Below, one piece after another: positions 17,372-25,977 of a stretch of 64,000 nucleotides of DNA; within the stretch, counting starts at the first letter, position 1; every line of letters begins with the position of its first letter. Made by a program: the position numbers and the translations under genes. The notes under the pieces were generated by a model. The model saw only the letters and a list, made by a program, of their open reading frames with translations, was not told the origin of the DNA and did no database searches. Location of the stretch: NCBI RefSeq assembly GCF_001184025.1, contig NZ_BBYG01000009.1, positions 186,001-250,000 of the forward strand, written 5' to 3'. The stretch is from Streptomyces maremycinicus. GTDB taxonomy: Bacteria > Actinomycetota > Actinomycetes > Streptomycetales > Streptomycetaceae.

Positions 17372-17747
17372 TTTTCAAGCACGCGGTGCCGTACGGCAGT
17401 TGTCGTAGACGCTCTGGAGCCGACTGTGGCCTTTGACACGGTCGGCTCCGGTGTTCATAACGTTTCGGCAGTGGAATCCACAGGCACCGCCACGCGTCGC
17501 GGTCGCTCGGTCTCGCTGTGCGCACGAAAGCCCCGCCTTTTGGCGGGGCTCGTTCTTTTTGACCGTTTTATCTGGGGCTTACATCACACCGAACCAGTGC
17601 TTTCCCATGTTTGGAAGAGCGCTGGTCGTCATGCTGGAATGCCTGAACTGCCCAATAGTCAATGACGTACTCATGGTCGATGGCTGACCGGGCTCTGAGA
17701 CACTGCGGCACGACGAAGGTGCCGACCGCCGAGAGGTTGTTGGTCGA
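17372..17747. other. 376-base region between the two conservons
   Basis: No gene seen. It holds the cvn1 terminator at 17529-17550, followed by a comparatively A/T-rich stretch (17550-17680) with TTGACC-like and TTTATC-like elements that could be the cvnA2 promoter. No clear operator. Confidence 0.5.
17529..17550 (+). terminator. Rho-independent terminator after cvnD1
   Basis: Stem AGCCCCGCC / GGCGGGGCT with TTTT loop, followed by CGTTCTTTTT. It separates the two conservons transcriptionally. Confidence 0.9.
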
Positions 17748-20700
17748 GTGAGGCGAAGCAAGCAAAGTCCCGAGCCGGCGGCCCGGGGCAACTTCACCCC
17801 GCCGCCGCGCGGAGCGGCACCCGCCCCTGTGCCCGGTTCGGAGCCGGCGTCCGCACCCGCGAAGAGCGGCGGTCGTCTCTCCCCGCGGAACTGGCGGGTG
17901 CCCACCCGGCTGAACGCGATCCTGCTCATACCCGTGGTGGTCGGCCTGGTCATGGGCGGCTTCCAGGTGAAGAACTCGATCAACACCTGGCAGGAGGCCC
18001 GCGACGCCGAGAAGACGGCGAAGATCGTGGCCGCCGCCGGCGCGTACGCCGAGGCCCTGCTCAACGAGCGGGACATCAGCGCCCAGCCGCTGCTCCAGTC
18101 CAAGAAGGACGACTCGAACGTCAAGGCGGCCCGCGCCACCACCGACGCGAAGGCCACCGCCTTCCACGACGAGGTCGTCGGGATGCCGGACAAGGAAGGC
18201 CTCAAGCGCCGTCTGAAGCTGGTCGAAGAGGCCGAGCCGACGCTGGCGAAGATCCGCGCGGCCGCCTACACCAAGGCCCTGGACCCGGTGAAGACCGAAG
18301 AGGGCTACGTCGCGGTCGAGCACCTGCTGATGGAGTTCTCCAACGAACTCGGGCTCGGCACCGGCAACATCACCGCCTACGGCCGCACCGTCTACGCGGT
18401 CGCCCTGGCCAAGGGCGCCGAGTCCCTCCAGCGCGCGATCGGCATGCACCTGCTGGTCCGGCCCAGCCCCGACGAGACGGTCTACCGGCAGCAGCTCACC
18501 GCCTTCACCTCGTACGCCTACCTCGAGGGCATCGCCCAGCAGGAGTACGTCTCCGGTGGCACCACCGAGGACGCCGCGCGGCTCACCGAGGTCATGAAGG
18601 AGAAGACCGAGGAGGGCGCCAAGCAGGTCGCCGAGGCCAAGGACAAGGCCGACGCCGCGGGTGAGGACTTCACCGCGCCGCCGACCATGGACAAGATGAT
18701 CCAGGCGATCAGCAGCGGGCGCTCCCCGTCCCAGCTCGCCGAGCAGGGCATCACCGCCGACGCGTGGATGACCGCCGCGACGCTGAAGTTCGAGGGCTAC
18801 AGCCAGGTCGAGAGCGAGCTCATCAACCGCGCGGTCACCGACGCGGGTGAGATCGCCTCCGACGCGCAGCGCGACGCCATCATCAACGGCGCCATCGTCA
18901 TCATCGCCCTGCTCGCCGCGTTCATCGTCGCCAGTCTCATGGCCCGCCAGATGAGCCAGGCCATGCGCCAGCTGCGCAACGCCGCCTTCGGCATCGCCGA
19001 GCAGCGCCTGCCGATGCTGGTCGACCAGCTCTCGCGCACCGACCCGGGCCGGGTGGACACCCGCGTCCAGCCGATCCCCATCAACACCAGGGACGAGATC
19101 GGCGAGGTCGCCCGCGCCTTCGACCAGGTCCACCGCGAGGCCGTCCGACTGGCCGCCGAGCAGGCCCTGCTCCGGGGCAACATCAACGCGATCTTCACCA
19201 ACCTCTCGCGCCGCAACCAGTCCCTGATCGAGGGCCAGCTGACCCTGATCACCGACCTGGAGAACAACGAGGCCGACCCGGACCAGCTGGAGAACCTCTT
19301 CCGCCTGGACCACCTCGCCACCCGTATGCGCCGCAACGGCGAGAACCTCCTGGTCCTCGCCGGCGAGGAGCCCGGCCGCCGCTGGGACCAGCCGGTCCCG
19401 CTGGTCGACGTGCTGCGCGCCGCCTCCTCCGAGGTGGAGCAGTACGAGCGCATCGAGCTGTCGGGCGTCCCGGAGGCCGAGATCCACGGCCGCGCCGTGA
19501 CCGACCTCGTGCACCTGCTCGCCGAGCTGCTGGAGAACGCCACCACGTTCTCCTCCCCGCAGACCAAGGTCCGGGTGACCGCGACCCGTCTCCCCGACGG
19601 CCGGGTCATGATCGAGATCCACGACAAGGGCATCGGCCTCACCGCCGAGGACTTCGCGGACATCAACCACAAGCTGGCCAACCCGCCGACCGTGGACGCC
19701 GCTATCTCGCAGCGCATGGGCCTGTTCGTGGTCGGCCGGCTGTCCGACCGGCACGGCATCCGCGTGCAGCTGCGCCCCTCGGGCGAGCAGGCCGGCACCA
19801 CCTCGCTGGTCATGCTCCCGGACGCCATCACCCACGGTGGCGGTGGCGAGCAGCAGCCGCGCGACGAGTTCACCGTCTCGCAGATCATCCCGGAGCAGAA
19901 CTACGGCGGCGCCGCCGGCGAGGACTTCAACAACGGTCTGCCGATGCGCACCGCCGCGGAGCTCGGCTTCGACGACAGCCAGTACGAGGTCCCGGACGAC
20001 ATCCGCGACCTGGACCCGGTGGGCCGCTCGCTGATGCGCGAGGAGCGCCGTGCGGCCCTGGACGGACAGCCGGGCCAGCCGGCCGGGCAGCAGCAGTCCG
20101 CCGAGGGCTTCGACGCGTCCCGTCAGCAGCAGCAGCCCTACGACGCCGGGCAGAACGGCTACGACCCCGCCCAGCAGGGTGCGGCGGCCGGCTACGACAA
20201 CGGTGCGACCGGGTATGCCGAGCAGCAGGCGGCGTTCGACCAGCAGACGTCGTACGAGGAGCAGCAGCGCCCGGCGTACGACGACCAGTACTTCGCGCCG
20301 AACGGTGGCATGCCGCAGGGCGAGTCCTTCTCCGGCAACGGCGGCCCTGCGCAGAACGACGGCTACGCGTCGAACGGCGGCTACCCGGACCCCGCGTATG
20401 CGGAGCCCGGCCAGGAGGACCGGTCGGCGACTCCCGCCGCCGCGTCCGAGGGCTTCCAGCCGTACCAGGAGCAGCAGTCCTACCAGGACGACTGGCCCCA
20501 GCAGAACGGCCACACGAACGGTTACCAGAACGGCTACCCGGACCAGTACGCTCCGGAAGCGGAATCCGCGCAGGCCGCTGACGCGGGTGAGCAGAACCGC
20601 GTAGGCTTCGACCGGCCGGGACCGACCTCCTCCGCCTCCCACGCGCTGACCGACGCCGGTCTCCCCCGCCGCGGTTCCGCCGCGAGCGGTGCGAACGGCG

Positions 20701-21053
20701 CCCGGTCCGCGAAGCAGGAGCCGGCGGCCTCCCCCGCGGAGAGCAACGGCGGCGGCGACTCCTGGCGTTCGGCCAACGACGAGCGCTGGCAGCAGGCCTC
20801 CGCTCTGAAGAAGCCCAAGGCGGGTGGGGTCACCTCCTCCGGCCTGCCCCGGCGGGTGCCCAAGGCCAATCTGATCGAGGGCGCCGCCGAGACCACCCCC
20901 CAGGGAGGCCCCCAGGTCTCCCGCGCCCCGGAGGACGTCCGAGGCAGGTTGAGCAACCTGCGCCGGGGCGTCCAGCGCGGACGCAGCGCAGGCAGCAGTG
21001 AAACGAACGGCCAGGGCCTCGGTCCTGACAGCACCTACAACCAGGAGCGTTAG
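17748..21053 (+). CDS. cvnA2: Conservon sensor histidine-kinase-like protein CvnA (second conservon)
   Basis: Membrane sensor of about 1101 aa with the same plan as CvnA1: short Pro-rich N-terminus; TM1 near residues 55-73 (LNAILLIPVVVGLVMGGF); nitrate-sensor-like extracellular helices; TM2 near 376-399; HAMP; ATPase domain with HLLAELLENATTFSSP and DKGIGLT; then a Gln/Tyr-rich disordered tail and a conserved C-terminal segment (GLPRRVPKANL, RGRLSNLRRG). The extracellular part differs strongly from CvnA1, implying a different stimulus, while the ATPase core is closely similar. GTG 17748 follows GAGAGG. Confidence 0.92.
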   Translation: MRRSKQSPEPAARGNFTPPPRGAAPAPVPGSEPASAPAKSGGRLSPRNWRVPTRLNAILLIPVVVGLVMGGFQVKNSINTWQEARDAEKTAKIVAAAGAYAEALLNERDISAQPLLQSKKDDSNVKAARATTDAKATAFHDEVVGMPDKEGLKRRLKLVEEAEPTLAKIRAAAYTKALDPVKTEEGYVAVEHLLMEFSNELGLGTGNITAYGRTVYAVALAKGAESLQRAIGMHLLVRPSPDETVYRQQLTAFTSYAYLEGIAQQEYVSGGTTEDAARLTEVMKEKTEEGAKQVAEAKDKADAAGEDFTAPPTMDKMIQAISSGRSPSQLAEQGITADAWMTAATLKFEGYSQVESELINRAVTDAGEIASDAQRDAIINGAIVIIALLAAFIVASLMARQMSQAMRQLRNAAFGIAEQRLPMLVDQLSRTDPGRVDTRVQPIPINTRDEIGEVARAFDQVHREAVRLAAEQALLRGNINAIFTNLSRRNQSLIEGQLTLITDLENNEADPDQLENLFRLDHLATRMRRNGENLLVLAGEEPGRRWDQPVPLVDVLRAASSEVEQYERIELSGVPEAEIHGRAVTDLVHLLAELLENATTFSSPQTKVRVTATRLPDGRVMIEIHDKGIGLTAEDFADINHKLANPPTVDAAISQRMGLFVVGRLSDRHGIRVQLRPSGEQAGTTSLVMLPDAITHGGGGEQQPRDEFTVSQIIPEQNYGGAAGEDFNNGLPMRTAAELGFDDSQYEVPDDIRDLDPVGRSLMREERRAALDGQPGQPAGQQQSAEGFDASRQQQQPYDAGQNGYDPAQQGAAAGYDNGATGYAEQQAAFDQQTSYEEQQRPAYDDQYFAPNGGMPQGESFSGNGGPAQNDGYASNGGYPDPAYAEPGQEDRSATPAAASEGFQPYQEQQSYQDDWPQQNGHTNGYQNGYPDQYAPEAESAQAADAGEQNRVGFDRPGPTSSASHALTDAGLPRRGSAASGANGARSAKQEPAASPAESNGGGDSWRSANDERWQQASALKKPKAGGVTSSGLPRRVPKANLIEGAAETTPQGGPQVSRAPEDVRGRLSNLRRGVQRGRSAGSSETNGQGLGPDSTYNQER

Positions 21054-21054
21054 T

Positions 21055-21477
21055 GTGAGCCCGATGAGCCAGGCGGCACAGAACCTGAACTGGGTGATCA
21101 CCAACTTCGTGGACAACACCCCGGGGGTGTCCCACACCGTGGTGGTCTCCGCCGACGGACTCCTTCTGGCGATGTCCGAAGGCTTCCCCCGCGACCGAGC
21201 CGACCAGCTCGCGGCCGTCGCTTCCGGTCTGACGTCCCTGACGGCAGGCGCCTCCCGGATCTTCGAGGGGGGCAGCGTGAACCAGACGGTTGTGGAGATG
21301 GAGCGGGGATTCCTCTTCCTCATGTCCATTTCCGACGGTTCCTCGCTCGCCGTTCTCGCGCATCCGGAGGCGGACATCGGCCTCATTGGGTACGAGATGG
21401 CCCTTCTGGTCGACCGAGCCGGCTCGGTTCTGACCCCCGATCTTCGTGCGGAGCTCCAAGGGAGCCTTCTCAACTAA
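21055..21477 (+). CDS. cvnB2: Roadblock/LC7-domain protein CvnB (second conservon)
   Basis: A 140-aa Roadblock/LC7 protein, 131 of 140 residues identical to CvnB1 by direct reading. GTG 21055 overlaps nothing but starts one base after the cvnA2 stop, with AGGAGCG in front. The same AGGAGCG-TTAG junction is found in cvn1. Expected partner of CvnD2 and CvnA2. Confidence 0.92.
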   Translation: MSPMSQAAQNLNWVITNFVDNTPGVSHTVVVSADGLLLAMSEGFPRDRADQLAAVASGLTSLTAGASRIFEGGSVNQTVVEMERGFLFLMSISDGSSLAVLAHPEADIGLIGYEMALLVDRAGSVLTPDLRAELQGSLLN

Positions 21478-21572
21478 CAAACGAACGGTGCGTTTTGGCG
21501 TCCCGAGGCCGTAGGGTTTCGGGACGCGGCTTCCACGTGATGGGTGCCAGGCACATCGGAGGAGGAGAGAGA

Positions 21573-22160
21573 GTGGCAACACCCCCAGGCGGATCGAATT
21601 CGGGCAACTGGTCGTACGGCCCTGCCCAGGGCCAAGGCGACGGTTCCCAGAACCCGAACCGTTACAACTTCCCCTCCGCGCCCAGCCAGCAGCGGCCGTA
21701 CACGCCCCAGGGCCCCCAGGGTCCCGGGCCGTCGCCGTACGACCAGCCGTCGGCGCCGCGCATCCAGCCCGTACAGCCGCACCGCCGCACCCCGGAACCG
21801 GCGCCCGCAGGGGCGTCGAACAACCCGCTGGTGCGTCCGTACGCCATGACCGGTGGCCGGACCCGCCCGCGGTACCAGCTCGCCATCGAGGCGCTGGTGC
21901 ACACCACTGCGCAGCCGCACCAGATGCAGGGCCAACTGCCCGAGCATCAGCGGATCTGCAACCTCTGCCGAGAGATCAAGTCGGTCGCCGAGATCTCGGC
22001 ACTGCTGACCATCCCTCTCGGCGTGGCCAGGATCCTCGTCGCCGACTTGGCGGAGGCGGGACTGGTCGCCATCCATCAGCCCGGCGGCGACGAGAACGCC
22101 GGCGGCCAGCCAGACGTGACACTGCTCGAAAGGGTGCTCAGTGGACTTCGCAAGCTCTAG
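21573..22160 (+). CDS. cvnC2: DUF742 protein CvnC (second conservon), with extended N-terminus
   Basis: A 195-aa DUF742 protein. Residues 1-80 are a disordered Gly/Gln/Pro-rich extension (from ATPPGGSNSGNWSYGP onward) not present in CvnC1. The conserved part starts at LVRPYAMTGGRTRPRYQLAI and continues with EHQRICNLCREIKSVAEISA and DVTLLERVLSGLRKL. The GTG start is fixed by GGAGGAGAGAGA. The last 20 bases overlap cvnD2, as in cvn1. The extension is the clearest difference between the two BCD modules. Confidence 0.9.
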   Translation: MATPPGGSNSGNWSYGPAQGQGDGSQNPNRYNFPSAPSQQRPYTPQGPQGPGPSPYDQPSAPRIQPVQPHRRTPEPAPAGASNNPLVRPYAMTGGRTRPRYQLAIEALVHTTAQPHQMQGQLPEHQRICNLCREIKSVAEISALLTIPLGVARILVADLAEAGLVAIHQPGGDENAGGQPDVTLLERVLSGLRKL

Positions 22161-22722
22161 CGGGGGTCCGTCCCGCTCCACCACTTCCGCGAAGATCGTG
22201 GTGGCGGGCGGCTTCGGCGTGGGCAAGACCACGTTCGTCGGGGCTGTCTCGGAGATCAACCCGCTGCGCACCGAGGCCGTCATGACGTCCGCGTCGGCGG
22301 GGATCGACGACCTCACCCACACCGGGGACAAGACCACCACCACGGTGGCCATGGACTTCGGCCGTATCACCCTGGACCAGGACCTGATCCTGTACCTGTT
22401 CGGTACGCCGGGCCAGGACCGGTTCTGGTTCATGTGGGACGACCTGGTGCGCGGCGCGATCGGCGCGATCGTCCTGGTCGACACCCGGCGTCTCGCCGAC
22501 TGCTTCCCGGCGGTCGACTACTTCGAGAACAGCGGTCTGCCGTTCGTCGTCGCCCTCAACGGCTTCGACGGCTCGCAGCCGTACCAGCCGGACGAGGTCC
22601 GCGAGGCCCTCCAGATCGGCCCCGACACCCCGATCATCACGACGGACGCCCGCCACCGCGCGGACGCCAAGAGCGCGCTGATCACGCTCGTGGAGCACGC
22701 GCTGATGGCCCGTCTCCGGTAG
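22141..22722 (+). CDS. cvnD2: Conservon small GTPase CvnD (second conservon)
   Basis: A 193-aa Ras-like GTPase. G1 is GGFGVGKTTF, switch II region FGTPGQDRFWF, G4 variant NGFDG, G5 TTDARH. It differs from CvnD1 mainly in the first 14 residues. Nucleotide identity with cvnD1 is also very high over long runs, including synonymous positions (for example around 17100-17250 versus 22450-22600), pointing to recent duplication or gene conversion. It is followed at once by a strong terminator. Confidence 0.93.
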   Translation: MDFASSSGGPSRSTTSAKIVVAGGFGVGKTTFVGAVSEINPLRTEAVMTSASAGIDDLTHTGDKTTTTVAMDFGRITLDQDLILYLFGTPGQDRFWFMWDDLVRGAIGAIVLVDTRRLADCFPAVDYFENSGLPFVVALNGFDGSQPYQPDEVREALQIGPDTPIITTDARHRADAKSALITLVEHALMARLR

Positions 22723-22743
22723 GCACCGGCCGTAGACAGCCGA

Positions 22744-22771
22744 AAGGCCCCCTCCACCAGGAGGGGGCCTT
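22744..22771 (+). terminator. Terminator after cvnD2
   Basis: Perfect 12-bp stem AAGGCCCCCTCC / GGAGGGGGCCTT with ACCA loop, 21 bases after the stop. Confidence 0.88.
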
Positions 22772-22800
22772 CGCCGTTGCCCCGACACCGTCGGGGCTCT

Positions 22801-22990
22801 CGGATCGCCGGGTTCGCGGACCGCCGGGCCTGCGGGCCGCCGGGCCATCGGGCCACCGGGCCTGCGGGCCGCCGGGCCATCGGGCCACCGGACCGCCGAG
22901 CCACCGGACCGCCGAGCCGCCGAGCCTCCGGGCCTGCCGGACCGCCGGACCGCCGGACCGCCGAGCGCGGGCCACCGGCCACCGGGCCAC
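22801..22990. repeat. GC-rich tandem repeat, 9-bp periodicity with a 32-bp higher-order unit
   Basis: Degenerate units of the form GGNCNNCCG run through the stretch (GGACCGCCG, GGCCTGCGG, GGCCATCGG, GGCCACCGG). A 32-base block starting at 22827 is repeated exactly from 22859. It lies between two terminators of convergent units, so it is non-coding. The 315 bases between cvnD2 and accE contain only this array and the two hairpins. Confidence 0.75.
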
Positions 22991-22995
22991 AGAAA

Positions 22996-23021
22996 AGGGC
23001 CCCTCTCGTGTGAGGGGCCCT
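22996..23021 (-). terminator. Terminator of the accB-accE unit
   Basis: Perfect 10-bp stem AGGGCCCCTC / GAGGGGCCCT with 6-base loop; on the minus strand the stem is followed by TTTTCT. It lies 17 bases beyond the accE stop. Confidence 0.9.
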
Positions 23022-23037
23022 CTCCGCGTCTTACGGG

Positions 23038-23229
23038 TCAGTGCCAGCTGTGCGGGGCGCGGAAGCCGCCCTCGCGCTCCAGGCGGCGCCAGCCGGCCTT
23101 GGGGCGGCCTCGGTGGGTCTCGGTCGGGGACGACTGGGCGGCCGCGCGGGCCAGGAGGACCGCCGTGATGGCGGCGACTTCCTCGGGCTCGGCGTGGCCC
23201 TTCTCGACGCGGATGTCGGGAGCGTTCAT
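23038..23229 (-). CDS. accE: Acyl-CoA carboxylase epsilon subunit
   Basis: A 63-aa epsilon subunit that stimulates the Streptomyces acetyl-/propionyl-CoA carboxylase carboxyltransferase. Short family features are visible: IRVEKGHAEPEEVAAITAVL in the first half and the basic, aromatic C-terminus GWRRLEREGGFRAPHSWH. Its position 67 bases downstream of accB on the same strand matches the AccB-AccE pair of S. coelicolor. It is required for full activity of the AccA2-AccB-AccE complex that makes malonyl-CoA for fatty acids and polyketides. AccA2 is not in this window. Confidence 0.93.
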   Translation of the reverse strand: MNAPDIRVEKGHAEPEEVAAITAVLLARAAAQSSPTETHRGRPKAGWRRLEREGGFRAPHSWH

Positions 23230-23296
23230 GGGTGCAAGTCTCCGTGGATGAGGTTTCCGCAGGGGATCCAGTGGGTTACCCGTGGGATCTGCCGGG

Positions 23297-24901
23297 TTAC
23301 TGCGGGGGGTTGCCGTGCTTGCGCGAGGGAAGGTCCGCGTGCTTCGACTGGAGCATGGCCAGCGACCTGATGAGTACCTCGCGGGTTTCGGCGGGGTCGA
23401 TGACGTCGTCGACCAGACCGCGCTCCGCCGCGTAGTACGGGTGCATCAGCTCGGACTTGTACTCCTTGACCATGCGGGCCCGCATGGCCTCGGGGTCCTC
23501 GGCATCGGCGATCTGACGCCGGAAGATGACGTTGGCGGCACCTTCGGCGCCCATCACGGCGATCTCGTTCGTCGGCCAGGCGTAGGTGAGGTCGGCACCG
23601 ATGGACTGGCTGTCCATGACGATGTAGGCACCTCCGTAGGCCTTGCGCAGGATCAGGGAGATCCGCGGCACGGTGGCGTTGCAGTAGGCGTAGAGCAGCT
23701 TCGCTCCGTGCCGGATGATTCCGCCGTGCTCCTGGTCGACGCCCGGGAGGAATCCGGGGACGTCCAGGAAGGTGACGATCGGGATATTGAAAGCGTCACA
23801 CATCTGGACAAAGCGTGCAGCTTTTTCCGACGCCTCGATGTCCAGGACACCGGCGAGGGCCTGCGGCTGGTTGGCGACGATGCCGACGACCTGGCCGTCG
23901 AGGCGGGCCAGGGCGCAGATGATGTTGCGGGCCCAGCGCTCGTGGATCTCCAGGTACTCGCCGTCGTCGACGATCTCCTCGATGACCTTGGTCATGTCGT
24001 ACGGACGGTTGCCGTCCGCCGGGACCAGGTCGAGCAGGACGTCGCCGCGTCGGTCGGCCGGGTCGCCGGACTCGGTGCGCGGCGGGTTCTCCCGGTTGTT
24101 CTGCGGGAGCAGCGAGAGGAGGTAGCGCACCTCCGCGATGCAGGTCTCCTCGTCGTCGTACGCGAAGTGGCAGACACCCGAGGTCTCGGCGTGCACGTCG
24201 GCGCCGCCGAGGCCGTTCTGGCTGATCTCCTCGCCGGTGACGGCCTTGACCACGTCCGGCCCGGTGATGAACATCTGCGAGGTCTCGCGGACCATGAAGA
24301 CGAAGTCGGTGAGGGCGGGGCTGTAGGCCGCGCCGCCCGCGCAGGGGCCCAGCATGACCGAGATCTGCGGGATGACGCCCGAGGCCCTGGTGTTGCGCTG
24401 GAAGATGCCGCCGTAACCGGCGAGGGCGGAGACACCCTCCTGGATACGCGCGCCGGCGCCGTCGTTGAGCGAGACCAGCGGGGCACCGGCCGCGATGGCC
24501 ATGTCCATGATCTTGTGGATCTTCGTGGCGTGGGCCTCGCCCAGCGCGCCGCCGAAGATGCGGAAGTCGTGGGCGTAGACGAAGACCGTCCGGCCCTCGA
24601 CCGTGCCCCAGCCGGTGATGACACCGTCGGTGAACGGCTTCTTGGCCTCCAGGCCGAATCCGGTCGCCCGGTGCCGGCGCAGCTGCTCGACCTCCTGGAA
24701 GGACCCCGGGTCCAGGAGCAGCTCGATCCGCTCCCGGGCGGTCAGCTTGCCCTTGGCGTGCTGCGCCTGGGTCGCCTTCTCGCTCGGGCCGGCCAGCGCC
24801 TGGGCACGGATCTGGTGCAGCTCGGCCACGCGGCCGCGCGCATCCGTGGGTTCCGAAGGCTCTGCGGTCTGCTCGCCCGTCGTCTCTTCCAAAACGGTCA
24901 T
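23297..24901 (-). CDS. accB: Acyl-CoA carboxylase carboxyltransferase (beta) subunit
   Basis: Carboxyltransferase of the acyl-CoA carboxylase complex, 534 aa. Two crotonase-like halves are visible, with oxyanion-hole glycines in LNDGAGARIQEGVSALAGYG and in LDVPGFLPGVDQEHGGIIRH. At the position that sets substrate choice, the motif reads YGGAYIVM with Ile at residue 427; in the Streptomyces family Ile (AccB) accepts acetyl-CoA as well as propionyl-CoA, while Asp (PccB) restricts to propionyl-CoA. This supports the acetyl-CoA carboxylase assignment. ATG 24901 has AAGG upstream and begins a disordered acidic leader of about 25 residues. Confidence 0.95.
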   Translation of the reverse strand: MTVLEETTGEQTAEPSEPTDARGRVAELHQIRAQALAGPSEKATQAQHAKGKLTARERIELLLDPGSFQEVEQLRRHRATGFGLEAKKPFTDGVITGWGTVEGRTVFVYAHDFRIFGGALGEAHATKIHKIMDMAIAAGAPLVSLNDGAGARIQEGVSALAGYGGIFQRNTRASGVIPQISVMLGPCAGGAAYSPALTDFVFMVRETSQMFITGPDVVKAVTGEEISQNGLGGADVHAETSGVCHFAYDDEETCIAEVRYLLSLLPQNNRENPPRTESGDPADRRGDVLLDLVPADGNRPYDMTKVIEEIVDDGEYLEIHERWARNIICALARLDGQVVGIVANQPQALAGVLDIEASEKAARFVQMCDAFNIPIVTFLDVPGFLPGVDQEHGGIIRHGAKLLYAYCNATVPRISLILRKAYGGAYIVMDSQSIGADLTYAWPTNEIAVMGAEGAANVIFRRQIADAEDPEAMRARMVKEYKSELMHPYYAAERGLVDDVIDPAETREVLIRSLAMLQSKHADLPSRKHGNPPQ

Positions 24902-25269
24902 GTAGTGACCTTACGAAGCCCACCAAGGAAAGAGGGACGTCGACTCCGTACAGTCTCCGGCGCGTTTTCCTGGTACCCCTGAACAGAACCGGGCGCGCAT
25001 GCAGCCGTTCCGACTGCTCAGAGGGGCTGGGTCTTGTAGGGGTCACACAAACCGCGGCACTGAGACCCGCCTCACATTCCCGGGGCGCACATGCCCTCCC
25101 CGGAGTGAAAGGGAGCGTCCGGACGGCCGTCCGCGTCCACCGAATCCTAGTGGGGCGAACTCGCCGGGGCGAAGATGTTGAACATTGAACGGAATAGGTC
25201 TACGGTCGTTCTCGTTAACCTCGTTGAAGATTAAACATCCTCGATCTTCCCGTCCCCAAGGAGCACGTC
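24902..25269. other. 368-base divergent promoter region between accB and yceI
   Basis: No gene seen. The right half (25165-25245) is strikingly A/T-rich and holds two copies of a palindromic motif described separately. The left half is presumably the accB promoter, but I could not pick convincing -10/-35 boxes there. Confidence 0.55.
25177..25236. promoter_or_regulatory. Two copies of the operator-like motif GTTNAANNTTNAAC before yceI
   Basis: GTTGAACATTGAAC at 25177-25190 and GTTGAAGATTAAAC at 25223-25236. Both fit the symmetric pattern GTTnAAnnTTnAAC exactly. Centre spacing is 46 bases. MarR-family operators often look like this, and MarR proteins often control yceI genes in actinobacteria; the actual binder is unknown and no marR gene is nearby. 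Confidence 0.6.
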
Positions 25270-25884
25270 ATGGGCATCTTCGGCCGCAAGACCACCGACG
25301 AGACCGCCACCACCGCCGCCGGCACCGCCACCGTGAGCCCCGAGCTCGCCGCCCTGACCGGCGACTACACGATCGACCCCGCCCACTCGACCATCGGCTT
25401 CGTCGCGCGCCACGCGATGGTCACGAACGTCAAGGGCAAGTTCAACGAGTTCACCGGCTCGCTGCACCTGGACGGCACCGACCCGTCGAAGTCGAGCGCC
25501 ACCGTCGACGTCACGATGGACAGCATCGACACCGGGTCCGCCGACCGTGACGGCCACCTGAAGACCGCCGACTTCTTCAAGACCGACGAGTTCCCGGCGA
25601 TGACCTTCCGCTCCACCTCGGCGCAGGCGCTGGGCGGCGACGACTACCGGATCACCGGCGACCTCACCATCCTCGGCGTCACCAAGCCGCTCAGCATCGA
25701 CCTCGAGTTCAACGGCTCCGCCAAGGACCCGTTCGGCAACGAGCGGGTCGGCTTCGAGGGCAAGGCCGAGATCCTGCGCTCGGCATGGGGCCTGACCTGG
25801 AACGCGGCACTGGAGACGGGTGGCGTTCTGGTCTCGGACAAGATCAAGCTGAACTTCGACATCTCGGCGATCAAGAACGCGTAA
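25270..25884 (+). CDS. YceI-family (polyisoprenoid-binding-like) protein
   Basis: A 204-aa YceI-like protein, a lipocalin-type beta-barrel that binds polyisoprenoids or other long amphiphiles. Core signatures: GDYTIDPAHSTIGFVARHAM, KGKFNEFTGSLHLD, DGHLKTADFFKTDEFPAMTF and ITGDLTILGVTKPLSIDLEF. A 30-residue low-complexity N-terminus (MGIFGRKTTDETATTAAGTA) precedes the domain and no signal peptide is seen, so it is probably cytoplasmic, as for most Streptomyces YceI proteins. AAGGAG lies seven bases before the ATG. The ligand is unknown. The paired upstream operators suggest tight repression. Confidence 0.88.
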   Translation: MGIFGRKTTDETATTAAGTATVSPELAALTGDYTIDPAHSTIGFVARHAMVTNVKGKFNEFTGSLHLDGTDPSKSSATVDVTMDSIDTGSADRDGHLKTADFFKTDEFPAMTFRSTSAQALGGDDYRITGDLTILGVTKPLSIDLEFNGSAKDPFGNERVGFEGKAEILRSAWGLTWNAALETGGVLVSDKIKLNFDISAIKNA

Positions 25885-25977
25885 GTGATCTTCCGAATAC
25901 GGTGGAAATCGGCGAATAGGGGTCGGAAGCGAAGAGCTCCCGGCCCCTTTCGGCGTTCCGTGTCACAGTCGCGAGAC

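Noticed and set aside
17568..21473. Open reading of about 1300 codons on the minus strand across cvnA2-cvnB2
   Set aside because: Same antisense artefact as in the first conservon.
22801..22990. CRISPR-like array
   Set aside because: Repeats are contiguous and degenerate with no spacers of constant length; no cas genes.
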